This document shows positions 11,483 through 24,900 of a stretch of 64,000 nt of DNA, in pieces. The position numbers were made by a program, and so were the translations under genes. This stretch comes from Blastobasis lacticolella (taxonomy: Eukaryota > Arthropoda > Insecta > Lepidoptera > Blastobasidae). The DNA is taken from positions 13,863,349-13,927,348 of the forward strand of contig LR990058.1 of the NCBI GenBank assembly GCA_905147135.1. Reading direction: 5' to 3'. How positions within the stretch are numbered: position 1 is the stretch's first letter; each line of letters starts with the position of its first letter. The notes under the pieces are model-generated. The model was not told where the DNA came from and did no database searches. It worked only from the letters and a program-made list of their open reading frames with translations.

Positions 11483-12720
11483 GCGTCGGTTGTCGAGTGT
11501 TTTAGGAATCTGTATCGTAAGCGAGAGGTACCGGCTTCGAATCCGACTGCGGCCATGTACAAACGACTCTTTTCATAGTTGTGTACATTAGTTGAATGCT
11601 AACCGATGCTCTTACGGTAAGGGAAAACATCGTGATGAAAACTGCACAATCAGGCAACTGAGTGTGTAGCCATGATCCAATCTGCTCATGCTCCTCGGGT
11701 AGCAGGTAGGGCTTGCAATCGAATATTCGAATTATTCGAATATTCGCCTCATTTAAATATTCGAATAGTAATTTAGGTAAAGTTCGAATATTCGAATATT
11801 ATTAAACAATCAGAATTTACGTACTCCTGTCTTAATTTTGTGGTTTTTAATCATACGGATCGTGTGAACGCACCCACCGAATGCTTGGGGACTCGTGCCT
11901 GAGTATTCTGCTATACGAGACGCATTTTGTCTGATATAATGTTTTAGTTTATATATAATTTGATTTTAATTTGTATCACTTACCTCATGATATAAAGTTC
12001 TTTCCTTTTTCTTTTTAAGTCAAAAATCGTTTAACGTACTAATCTCGTAAAATACCTGATCTTAGGATCTCATTGACCTAATGCTACCTCCTCACTCTCA
12101 CGAGGGCCTCGCGAGGCGACCTCGCGTGAGGTGGCAGGTTCTTTGTATTTTGCTGTGTTCGGGACTACAGGGGAGGGAATCGCGAGGCAAGGAGACCGAT
12201 TACACTCTCGCCTCGCGAGTTAAGGGGATTCGATTTACGTACAAAATATTTTTTTGTTAATGTTTAGTAATTTAATTATGGTTTATACTATTAGTAGATG
12301 TATTCAAAGGTGCGGAAAATCGCTTTCTATAGCTTAATGATATAAAATAATGCAGGTTGATCGAGAAAACCATATTCGCCGCTAGGCGGCGTTGTTTTGT
12401 AATTTTGTGATTTTTATTTTTCATTGCTTTGTTTTATATTATTAACATTTAGAAATCCATTTCACTAACGGGATACATTTACTAACGGCAAATTGCTCAA
12501 ACTTACATTAAAAACGTAGTTAATACCCTGATTCTAGATTTCACAATATTTTGAATAATACCTATTTGAATATCACCATCACCATCAATAATGTTAGAAT
12601 ACTTAAATTTTCGAATATTTGCAAGCCCTAGTAGCATGGTTATGGTAGCAGGTTAGAATGCAGTCGCTCCACTGCTATTTTCTGATCTGCCATTTTAAAT
12701 GAATTTTTAATGGTCCAGTC
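11483..12720 (+). mobile_element. tRNA-derived SINE (family A) split by a hAT-like insert
   Basis: The left part (11483-11706) has the tRNA-like head and the body words CGATGCTCTTACGGT and AACATCGTGATGAAA. The right part (12631-about 12720) resumes with CAGTCGCTCCACTG and TGATCTGCCA. The two halves join cleanly when the 924-bp insert at 11707-12630 is removed. The family has about a dozen copies in this window. Confidence 0.8.
11707..12630. mobile_element. hAT-like non-autonomous element with 8-bp target duplication
   Basis: The ends are inverted repeats beginning TAGGGCTTGCAA and continuing into AATATTCGAA-type sequence. The flanks are GTAGCAGG (11699-11706) and GTAGCATG (12631-12638), an 8-bp target duplication with one change, as expected for hAT transposons. 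The interior has a GC-rich palindromic patch (about 12100-12230, with CTCGCGAGGCGACCTCGCG) and a CGCCGCTAGGCGGCG block. No transposase is seen. Confidence 0.8.
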
Positions 12721-12977
12721 TAGTTCGGCGGCGTACCATCGGAGTTAGGCGGTACGACCCCTGTTGTATAGCGATATTCTTGGTCTTAGGTGACACGTCA
12801 AAAAAATCTCGTTTTGTGCTTGACGTTGACATTGACAGCGAAAATGTTTTGTTAGTTAAATAGTCTGCAGTAGTTTTGAAGAGAATATCTTTAGCTTCGT
12901 GTAATTCATATTTTGACTTAAAAGTAATGTTTTATTCGTAAATAAATAATTAGACCTCATTATTTTTTCCATTTAAA
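12721..12977 (+). promoter_or_regulatory. 5' flank of the ABCB8-like gene
   Basis: The 257 bp between the end of the SINE and the start codon should hold the promoter and 5' UTR. I see no TATA box at a convincing position. TGACGTTGACATTGACAG at about 12822 is a small direct-repeat patch. This is inference from position. Confidence 0.3.
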
Positions 12978-15900
12978 ATGTGGCAATTGTTACAAAATCA
13001 TTCATGTAATTTATTGCGGCAAAGGTAAGTATCCCTAACCTATTAATCACGGTGTTTATGTAATTATTTTACCAAACTAAAATATTTGTTTATATTTTAG
13101 ATTGCTGCCAGCAAAGACACATGTGCAGTTTACAAATCTGATAAAAAATAAACAAAATAATATTGTGAGAAGATATTTTACTGAACTTAAAAATGGCTCT
13201 GATAAAACTACCAAGTCTACAAATATATTCATTTGCAGTCCCTGGAAAATTTGTACAGGTATCAGTGTAGGTCTTGGAGCAAAAATTCTGTTAGATAATG
13301 GCCTGGTATACTGCAAAGCTCAACCGGCAAGGTTAATTCAAAGGAGGCCAAATTTAAATGAAGATAGTGCTAAATTTGACTGGAAAAGACTTTTTGAATA
13401 CCTCAAGCCTCACAAATGGTTGTTGGCTGCTGCTATTGCTGTAAGTACTTTGAATATTTTTTTATTTCATATTTTATGTTTATCATCATTATTAGGGAGG
13501 TCAGACCTTGCGTCTGCCACAACCAACTCAGTTATTTAAATCAGTAGCATGCTACCATGACACTTGCAGGTTTGGCACAGTAAATTCTACACCTGACTGG
13601 GGCTTTTGCAACAGATGATGAAACCAGCTGGGACGAGTCTCTTCAATCTCATCTGTGATGTCTCTCTGGTGCCAGCCTTAGTGTGTGGGGATGTACTTGT
13701 TACGGATTTGGTCAATTATTTAGTACCTATTGCTTTTTTAAGATTATGTCTACCTACAGTATTAACAATTAATAAATTATGTATCTTTTCTTTCCAGTCA
13801 GCATTAACAGTTGCCTTCCTTAATGTGTACATACCAGCGCTGCTGGGTGTCATCGTAAATGTTCTGGCGAACATGAAACATAACTCGTCAGTTGATTTTA
13901 TTGACCAAATAAAAGAACCAGCATTCAAACTCATATCCTTATATATTGGGCAGGTAAATATTGCTTATGTTCAAAGCTGTTGTTTTAATTTGTCAGACAA
14001 ATTTCATGACTAAAATTTAAAAATAGTTGTACAATGCAAAAGCATAAGTGTATGATCACCTTAAGGACAAAATTTTAATTTATTATATAAAAATTACCCT
14101 TGGGGTAAAGAAAGAGTCCTTTGGACGCTAACAGACAGCTAATTCTCCCTTCTTTTAGCAAACTGATTTTGGCTAAAAGTGCACCAAATGCTGTGAAAAT
14201 TGCTATAGTGGTAAAGGAAAACTTTTGCTCTTGGACTGTACATAAAATAGTTTTATAAAAATAGCTGCTGATAAACTTTCTACCAATAACAATACAGGAG
14301 TAAACCTTTTAGCATTGTTAACCATTTACTATCAATGTTCCTCCTTTCGCAGGCAGCTTTCACATTCCTATACATCCATTTGCTGGCCCAAGTTGGTGAG
14401 CAAGTCGCTTCACAAATGAAACAAGACCTGTTTGTGTCTATACTGAAACAGGATTTGGCATTTTTCGACAGAGAAAGAACTGGGGAGCTTGTTAACAGGC
14501 AAGTCAAAGTAATTTCGTTATTCACTGATATGAAGTAAAGTAGATATAAACTATGAAGTTATGTGCCTATGGTCCGCCATTAAAATTAATTGTAAATAAT
14601 ATTATTTTAGGATAACAGTAGATGTTCAAGACTTCAAAAGTTCATTCAAACAAACCATTTCTGGAGGTTTGCGGGCCATCACTCAGGTAAATGTCTTTTA
14701 TCTATGTAAGGTGGACAAACTTCCCGTCGGGTGGCTCCAATGAGGGCTATCGTGAAATTAAACTAGGTGGCGCCACTGGCGAGTAGCGTCATCGCCATTG
14801 TTAAAATACCTTGCGCTATTGGCCTGAATCTAACGCCCTATATTAAAAGTTGGATTTCAGCCAATAGGATGGCGTTATTTTGACAGTGACAAAACCTTAC
14901 AGACAGTGGCGTCCACTAATAACGGTATATATAATAACGGTTGCCTGTTATCGCTAATGCGCTTATCACGTGACCTCTATTTTGTTACGTGTTTCAAAAA
15001 CTGTGATACAAAAATCGACCTTATTCTATGAGCAATGCATTTTACTTTAATTTGCTCTCACGCTTTTTGTTTCTGAATTTAGACGATTGTATTTAGTCAA
15101 ATGTCATCATTCTCACAGCCCATAATAGTCTACTGCAGGACTTAGGGCCTCTCCCACGAGAGAGGAGGTTATTGTCATAATCTCCACGCTTGGCCGGCTG
15201 GTTGGAGATCGCAGTGTTATAAATATAACAATGGCAAACGCTGCTGCCCATTTTCCAGCCTACGGAGACGCTAGATCTTTTGCTTCGAATACATTAGTCG
15301 CCTTGTACGGCGTCCACGAGTGTAAGGGGTTGGTGCTATTCTACTGTGCCGGACACCACAGGGCCATGAAGCCAATGTAATAAGCGCCTGCGAGTGTGGA
15401 GCCTCGCCGCAGACCATGGCGCATTTGCTCGTCTGCCCGGCCTGCCCTGCTCGTTCGAACATGTATTCAGTGCCTCAGATAGTGCCATCCGCGTTGCTCG
15501 GTTTTGGTCTGGGAAAATGTAAATACCGAATAATAAACAAATAATTTTATTCTTAACCTATTGAAACGATAAGAAGAAGAATAAGCGCATATGCCCTAAC
15601 TCTATTACCCTACAATTCCAGGTGATAGGCTCAGCGGCGAGTCTGCTGCTGATTTCTCCGCAGCTGACGGGGCTGACATTGCTGTGCGTGCCGTCGGTGG
15701 TGGTGGGCGGCACCTACATCGGCTCGCTGCTCAGGAAGCTGTCGAGGGAAGCGCAGTCGCAGGTTGGATAGTCCTATCTTAGTATTACATGAAAAAAAAT
15801 TTTATAACTTTATGCAAATGGCGACAAGAAGCCTCATTCCGCCGGCCCCTTTCCGCCATCGGGAGACGCGAGCGCTTCATCTTTATGTCGTGGATCTTCC

Positions 15901-18900
15901 AGCTATCCGCACGAGCCGCTTTAGTTCGTTCGGCCAAGGAATGGAACGCATTACTCGCGAGTGTGTTCCCTGATCATTATAATCTAGACGCCTTCAATGC
16001 CATAGTGAATAGGCTGTTCCAAGACGGGCATGCTTCATCTTCGGCCGCATCGTCACTTACCACCAGGTGAGGTGGCGGTCAAATGCCTGGCTAGTCAATT
16101 AAAATAAAAAATAGCTTTACGTCACGATTTAGTGTTGCGCTCTTATGTATTATTAGATACATTTTTAACATTAACATCTTCCTTTAAAAAAATGGCAATT
16201 ATTCTGTGCCAACCAAATCCCACGAAAAGGAGTCAACTAACTAAGCGACAATGAGAACATCACCACAAACATTGGCCTGTTACAGGTGGTTCTGAGTTGC
16301 CAATGTCCATAAGCAGCTGTGACCACTTTCCATTAGATGGCCCAATTGACATAAAAAACGTAATATTGTCCCTAATTCAGATAGAGAAATCCACATTGGT
16401 GGCCGAGGAGGCGATCGCGAACATGCGCACGGTGCGAGCATTCGCCGGCGAGGAGAACGAGGCGGCGATGTTCGCGGAGGAGTGTGCTCACGCCGCCGAT
16501 CTGAGTATGGAGCTGGGGTTGGGCGTTGGACTGTTCCAGGCTGGCACTAACTTGTTCCTGAACGGGTGAGTCGCACTCACGGATTTGCCCCTAGTTTTGC
16601 AAACGTCCATAGGCTGCGGTGACTGCTTACCATCAGGCAGGCCGTAAGCTTGTTTGCCACCTTAACGGTATAAAAAACATTATATTATTAGGAATGAGGG
16701 ATTTCGTTATTTAAAATGTACCAGATGGCGCCTGAGTAGCAAGGGCCGTTGTGAAAATACTGACTGAAATCACTGCTGTAAAATGACAGATCCATACAGT
16801 CAATGACAGGGATTCATTTTGACAGCAGACCTCATGTCTCAGTGGAGCAGTCTGGTGGATTTTGAGATCGCTATTTGACAAGTGTCAAATATTCTTTGCC
16901 TTTTAAATTGAAAATTAACTTTAGTTAGTGGACTTTAGTGCTGTCAAATTGGTATTTTCTCGGCGGCCTGGTAGATCAACATGCTATGGCCTATTTCATC
17001 AGATGGCCTGTTTATTTTTGGTATCAGTCACACTATAGTGTCATTATAGTGTATGTTGTCGAGTGAGGCCGTGTGGTGTTTGGCAGAGTAGATAGCACCA
17101 ACACTCGTGGGTGTCGTACAAGGCGACTAATGTTTTCGTGGCAAAATATTTAAGAGTATCCGTAGGCTGGAAAATGGGCAGCAGCGTTTTCCATTGTTAT
17201 ATTTATAACACTGTAATCTCCAACCCGCTTGCCAGGCGTTGAGATTGTGGCAATGAATGAATAACGCTTTATTGCACAATCAAGAGTATACAATGGGTAA
17301 CTTAAATTAACAGCAGGAGAAGCAACAGGTGGCCTTATCGCTTAAAGCGATTTCGTCCAGGCAACCTTTTTGGGTAGTTAACTGTTGACAGAAGTGCATG
17401 ATAAGGAAATAGGCTGAGAGTAAGCCCGTTTAACAAAAAGACATAGTGGTGTAACCTCATAGTGGTGGTGTGGTGTGTGGCAATGACCTCCTCTTTCGTG
17501 GGAGAGGCCCAGAGTCCTGTAGTGGGCTGTTATTGGCTGTGATGATGATGACACCATAGTGACGACATAGTGACACCATAATGACACCATAATGACACCA
17601 TTATGGTGTCACTATGGCGTCACTTTGGTATCACTATAGTGTAATTAAGGTCTCATTACGGTCCCTCAGCATGGTGCTAGCGACGATGTTCCTCGGCGGG
17701 CACCTGATGTCGAGTGGTCAGATGTCGGCAGGCGATGTTATGGCGTTCCTGGTGAATGCTCAGGGCGTACAGCGCTCGGTGGCGAACCTGTCGCTGCTTT
17801 TCGGGGCCATGGTCAAGGGCGTCAGCGCTGGTGGACGGGTGTTCGAGGTTTGTGGGCAGCTTTATTATGTAATACAATTCGATAAATGATAATAATAATA
17901 AATATGCTTAGACAATTCAAACAGCGCCATCTAGCCCCAAAGTAAGCAAAGCTTGTGCTATGTGTTAGGTCAGAGAACTGATAAACTACTTAGATATTTT
18001 CAATGCATACTTATTATACATATTATACACTCTGACCCGTAACAGAAATTGATTGATTGATTGAACCCGGGACCTCTGCGAGGTAGATATTAACCAACTG
18101 AACCACTTACGTACTCAAATGAACTTACGATGAGGGAAAATATCGTGATGAAACCTGCACATTCATGCGACTGAATATGTAGCCATGATCAGATCCAGTT
18201 CAGATTGGATCATGGCCTGATGGCCGGATCCTGTTAAAGAGGGTTAGGGAGATCAGATGGCAGTCGCTCCAAAACGGAATACAATAATGCAAATATTGTT
18301 GCCTGGCGGCAGAAATAGCTAAGGTGGTGGTTTTTGGTGCTAAGGGCTTGACAGTCCTACCACATTTATATTAATTTATATTATATTTATTTTGTTAAAA
18401 AGTAAATACCAATTATATGTGAACTGTAAACGTATGCCATCGGTATCAAGAAAGAGGTCCCGCGGGAAACCAAAGAAGCGATGGATTGGCATTGACGAGT
18501 CGGACGGGAGAGCCAACGGCTTACGACGAGTGTGCCGAAGATCGGGCAAAGTGGAGAGAAGAAGTAGGAAAGCAGTCCCTAGCAGAAGCTCGGATGATGA
18601 TGATGTAATCGTATTCTCCTTTCTCTGACCTTTTCCCATTTTTGTTTGGGGTACCGATCCGAAATAAAAATGGGAAAAGGCCAATCTCCCAATCGCTTTT
18701 CGCCAGGATAATCTATCCTGGGTTGTTAAAGGATGAAAGTCCAGCGGCCTTAGCCAAGAGGTTTCGTTAATCTACAATCGTTTGTGGTGGAAAAAATGTA
18801 CAGGATTTGACATAAGCTAACGTTATCTGACATAAGCTGTTTGTGGTAGAAATTCTTGGTCCATAGACAATTCACGTACTTTCGGTGTACAAAAGAGGCG

Positions 18901-21900
18901 GATTAGCGGATGATCCTACACAATCAGAGTCAATGTAGATATTGGTAGAAATAGTCGAACTTCAACCTGTCAATTTTCTACCATACACGCATCACGCAAG
19001 CAGAGCTGTCAAATATGGCTAGACCGGCTGGTCTTTCCGATATTTATTTACTAAAGCTACGAGAGTCGAATTGATCCCAGGCTTATTATCTGCTTGGTAA
19101 TGTGGTCTTCGGGTCTTCTTATCGCGTGACTGTACCATTACAGCCGAGTGTCGGCTGGCTTTTATGGTATTCTGATGTCAACATATACAAATAAAAAATT
19201 GCAGTAAGGTAATTCTAACCCACACTCCGCAGTATATAAACATGAAGCCGCAGATGGACACGTCCGGCACCAAGGTGATAAAGTACCACGAGTTCCACGG
19301 CGACATCGAGTTCAAGGACGTCACCTTCGCCTACCCCACGCGGCCGGAGGCGGTGAGCTTTTGTTCCTTCTATTTGGATAGTGTTTAAGTCGAATATTTG
19401 AATAGTATGTAACTAGAATGTTTTAGTAGTAGTAAAATCGAATATTTGAATAGTATTTAATTCTAATATTTGAATAGTATTTAACTAGAATGTTTTAAAA
19501 GTAGCGAAATCGAATATTTGAATAGTATTTAACTCGACAGTTGAATAGCATTTAATTCGAATATTTGAATAGTATTTAACTAGAATGTTTTAATAGTATT
19601 TAACTCGAGTATTTGAATAGTATTTAACTAGAATGCTTTAATAGTAGTGAAATCGAATATTTAAATAGTATTTAACTCGAATATTTGAATGGTTTTTAAG
19701 AAGAGTGTCACCCGAGCGCGCTCCATACAAACGTAGTTTGATCATATTATCAATGTTGCGCTATCAAAGCCAGTTAAATTATGTATACTTGATCCAGAAA
19801 CCAATATATATGCTTGTGGTTTGTCAGATTTTTGTTAAAGTATACTGTTTCAAAGTTACACGAGGTTTAAGATTTCCATACAAAAATGTTAAATCTCTTC
19901 ATATTTCTGGAACACGTCGACATAGTTTCTTAGACTTTGATAGCGTAATATTGACCACACGAGCCTATACTCAAATATTTGAATAGTATTTAACTCGAGC
20001 ATCGGTGGCCTAATAGCTAGCATGTCGGACTTGGAAGCGAGACGTACCGAGTTCGAACACTACCCGATATTCTTACAATGAGGGAAAACATCGTGTGGAA
20101 ACCTGCACTGTGATCCAATATGGTCAGGTGCCCCTGTTTACTGCAGAGGTCAGATGTCAGTCGCTCTACTGTAATTTCCTGATCTGCCAAGTCTGAATCA
20201 TGGTCAAGGCGGACCCCGGCCCCCGTGCGGGTGAGCACAACCGGAATATTATCGCTAAGAAGATTGTTATTTTATTAAATAGTTTAAGTGAAATTTATGC
20301 CACGCTCACTGAATATCATAATGGGTACGTGACAAACTAAAATTGGTTTTATATTTTACTTGCCGCCAGTACTGATACTACAAAAACTACGTTCTTCTTA
20401 ATTTCAGGTAGTATTGAAGAATTTCAACTTAAAAATCCCGGCGGGCAAAACGGTGGCTATAGTCGGCACGTCTGGCAATGGCAAGTCTACGATTGCCGCG
20501 CTGTTGGAAAGGTTCGTTTGTTTATGATTCAAAGGAGGACCGGACAACCCAGCCTATATGAGCAATATCGTTAACCGATAAGTCATTTGAAAGGATTTGA
20601 CATTTTCTACAACTTTTACTATTGCGACAACTCTCGGAGCGCTGTGGGAAACAAGTTATGGTCAATACAATTGTCATAATAGTACAAAATGAATTTTACT
20701 TTCATTGACCATAACTTTTTTCGTTGCCATAGTAACTTAACGTTATTGGTCATATAGGCTGTAGTCCATACATTTCTGCCGGTCCTCCTTTAAAAAACAC
20801 GTTTAACAGTTGATCGCTATATTAAAAAATGCATTTTTGACATCATCATCCACCTGCCCTTATCCCACTAGGGGTGGTCAGGACGACACAATATGTCTCT
20901 TTAGTGACTAACATATTAGGGGGCCCACTGAAAACCAGCGTCACGGCAACTGTCGTGGCATATGCTGAGTGTGGCCCCTCTCCTCTGTGCACTCTCCACA
21001 TGGCACAAGTAACGAGATTAGGGTACCTTTTTTTTCTTTTGTTTTGTTTCAGTCTCTGTTTCATTATATTCTTTTAATTTCATTTTAAGAATTTTGTGCT
21101 GTGTGTTTGAGTGTAATAAATGTGTTTTACTTTACTTTACTTTACTAAAATGAAACGTTACTCTAATGTGGCTGATAGGCAAAATTACCAAGAGAATGTA
21201 AGCCACCCCGGTTTTCTTACTTCCAGAACCTACACAGGAGGATATGTATGCAGACCCATGTTTGTGGGTCTCCTAGCACCTAATCACTACAATCGCTACA
21301 GATTTAATTTTATTCTATGCATGTTCACCGATATTTCTGTTCAGACCAAGTTTTGTCCAGGCCATATTAAAATTAAAATTAAAATTCATTTATTTCAGAC
21401 GAAGTAGTCCATATTACATTAGAATGTCAACGTTATGAGTACAATGTCAAATAATTAGAATATAATCATTAGTATTACAATTGAAATGTCAAGATCTAAA
21501 TATAATATCATCGACATGTCAAAAATTTAAATTCCTAGTTATCAATAAATTCAAGTAACATGTCAAGTGTCATGTCATGTTTTTGTTAGTAAAACATATT
21601 TCGTAATATTAAGTTAGTGTATAATTGTATTTAAAGTATAATTAATCTTAAGACTGCGTGGATACGTGCATATATTGTTCGATAGTAAATAATACCTTTC
21701 ATTTGACACATGAGGATAGATTATCTCTGTAGCAACCCTATAGGCTGTTCTAATGAGCAGTTTTCCAATAGCTATCTAAGGCATTCCTAACCACTCACTA
21801 GATGGCGCCCCGACAATTTTGGTAATTGATAATCGCTTGAAATAGGTTCTTAGCAAACAGGATATAAACATTGGGTACGTTGTTTTGAATAATATTATAT

Positions 21901-24900
21901 TTTTCAACAGTTTTCAACCATTTTAGAGGTTGTAATAATAATGGAACATAGTGCCAACTTCTATAAATATTTCTTTTTACACTTTGTTCAACCTTTAACA
22001 GTTATGTTTATGTTAATAAACACTTTATTTTCAAGTTTAGTATTACTTGGATGCATGAAATCACTGCCACCATCATACAGATTTAAAGAAGATTACCAAA
22101 ATTGTAGGAGCGCCATCTATTGATGCTTTTTGAAACAAACTATCAATACCTACTGGAAAACTCCTCATTGTAAACGGTCGTGCGACGGGCGGTTTTGAGG
22201 TCTATTGGTCAGTCGACGTCCGTCGTACGACTATGGTCGCACGATCGTTGCCAATAAGGACAGTGCCATAGGTGGGCCAGGATGAGAGTAGGCAACCCAT
22301 ATTGTTTTCGTGTTTGAGTCATACCTTTTACTCTCGTTGAACGATTTTTTTCTGAATAACAGATTAGGGAAGATTATATACTCGTATGGCCGTGTGGTGT
22401 CCGGTGGCCGTGTGGTGTCCGGCAGAGTAGAATAGCACCAAGACCTTACACTCATGGGTGTCGTACAAGGCGACTCATGTTTCGAGGCAAAATATCAAGA
22501 GTCTCCGTAGTCTGGAAAATGGGCAGCAGCATTTTCCACTGTTATTTGTAAACACTGCGATCTCCAACCCGCCTGCCAAGCGTGGAGATTATGGCAATAA
22601 CCTCCCCTTTCGTGGGAGAGGCCCTAAGTCCAGCAGTGGACTGTTACGGGCTGTGATGATGATATACTCGTATCTATATTGTCTATTCTTCTCAGATTCT
22701 ACGACGTAGACGAAGGCCAAGTGACGATAGACGGTGTGGACGTACGAGACTTGGAGCACCGATGGTTGCGCGGACGAGCCCTTGGACTGATCAGCCAGGA
22801 GCCAGTGCTGTTCGCTACCACTGTGAGGGAGAATGTGAGATATGGACGGCCTGAGGCTACGGATGCTGAGGTAAGATTGGGTTATTGTAGAACTAGCGAT
22901 TTTGTTCGCGTGTTGTCTTTCGTTTCGTACTATGTAAGGATAAACTAACTTTGACCCGCGAATTTACCAAAATAAAATATCCTTCATCTATCTCTTCATC
23001 ATCAAACTCCATCCAAATTTGAAAATAAGATGGCAAAAGGTACTCCCACATTGGTGTTTATAATGTATCGCAAATATACTCTCGCTGTATACTCTAATAC
23101 CCTAACAATTATAGTTAGAGCGTCGGTGGCCGAGCGGTTAGAGTATGCGACTCGTTAGCCAGAGGTCCCGGGTTCGAATCCCGCTCCGGCCATGTACCAA
23201 TGACTGTTCTCTGAGTTATGTACATTTGTTGAATACGAACCGATGCTCTTACGGTGAGGGAAAACATCGCGATGAAACCTACATATTCAGGCGACTGGAT
23301 GTGTTACCATGATCCAATCTGGCCAGGTTCCCCTGGTAGCAGGGTCATGGAGGTCAGATGGCAGTCGCTCCACTGTAATTACCTGACCTGCCAAATCCTG
23401 GATCATGGTCAAGGCGGACCCCAGGCCATCGTGCACGAGAGCACAACCGGGTCATTAACGCCAAGATGATGAGTATACCTTAACCTAAACTTTATTTCAT
23501 CCAGGTAATGCAAGCAGCCATGACGGCCAACGCTCACGAGTTCATAACGAGCTTCCCGGATGGCTACGACACTCTGGTAGGAGAACGTGGTATGTCGCTC
23601 AGCGGTGGGCAGAAACAACGCGTCGCCATCGCCAGGGCGGTGCTCAAGAACCCGCCAATACTCATATTGGACGAGGCTACCAGGTGAGAGATTTGCCGTG
23701 ACGGGGAGCGGCATTACACCGTCACATAACTATCTTCCTGTGCAGATCAGGGATCCAATGGCTTGCGACGCAAGGGTGCTGAACAGCGGACGATGGGAAG
23801 TATTAAAGCCGGGTTTGATTATTATTATTATCATTGATTAGTTCATTTCACAGTTGATGATGATGAATCATGATGAGTTGATTAGATCAGGTTAATATAT
23901 TTTAACACATGAATTTATTTTTAAGACATTTTATATTTAATTGTTAGGTATTCTATTACGAACACCTGAATATGCAATGCAAATACGGACATTTGATTCG
24001 ATATATTTTTATTTACTTTTGAATTTTGACAATTTGTTATTAATAATGCAATTACTAATTTAATTTAATTTATATTATGATGAAATATCTGTGAATTGCT
24101 TTATTTTTTTATTTTAGACTATCCAGGCATTTGACCGCCATCTCACCTGGTGGTAAGTGACGATGTGGCCGATGATGGAGCATGCCTGTCTAGGAACAGC
24201 CTATTCACTCTGGCCTTGAAGGTGTCCAGATTAAATGAATTATGTAGTATAATGTAATTTTCATTGATTAATAAACAAATCTAATCTATTTGCCTTTGCC
24301 CCCAGCGCCCTAGACTCAGCGAGTGAGAAGGTGGTCCAGACAGCTCTAGAGACGGCGGCCAAAGGCAGGACAGTGTTGGTGATAGCTCATCGACTGTCCA
24401 CTGTCATGGCGGCCGATCTCATCGTCGTACTGAACCGGGGACGGATCGTTGAGGTAACCACATAACATGCAGACAAGTATGAGCCCAGTCGGCAGGTACT
24501 TTCGGCCTAGACACAACTCCGATTGTAATGAAATTTTGGGATTTTGGAAGTAGGTCCAGGTAAGGCTCTAATTTTTACCTGCCGACCGGGTTATATGGAA
24601 ACGGAGTTTTTTTAGAGGTGGAGAACTTTAAATTGAAATAAAACAAAGAAAAAGTATTTCAAACTAGCTTTATTTAAAAGAAAAATTTATGGCAGTTATA
24701 TATGATTTTGGGTCATGTGGCCGTCGTGTGTTCATTAACTTAATCATTTAACCAAAAGTGAGCATGAAGCTCCGAATAGAATTTTGTACGAGGAAAGAAA
24801 TGAAAAACCACGAATAATTTCACGTTACCTACCAAGATTGTATGATCTAACTCCATTACAATATTTTGTTTGGAGATATGTCAAGTCACTTTTCTACACC

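Noticed and set aside
13606..14013. 135-codon ORF as a separate gene
   Set aside because: It is intron 2 sequence read through into exon 3 of the ABCB8-like gene. Splice sites and protein homology define the exon as 13798-13953.
23121..23195. tRNA-like sequence with good A and B boxes
   Set aside because: It is the head of a 350-bp SINE family repeated many times in the window, with no independent tRNA acceptor end. The same applies at 30333, 43980, 52549 and to family B heads at 28980, 32960 and 62240.
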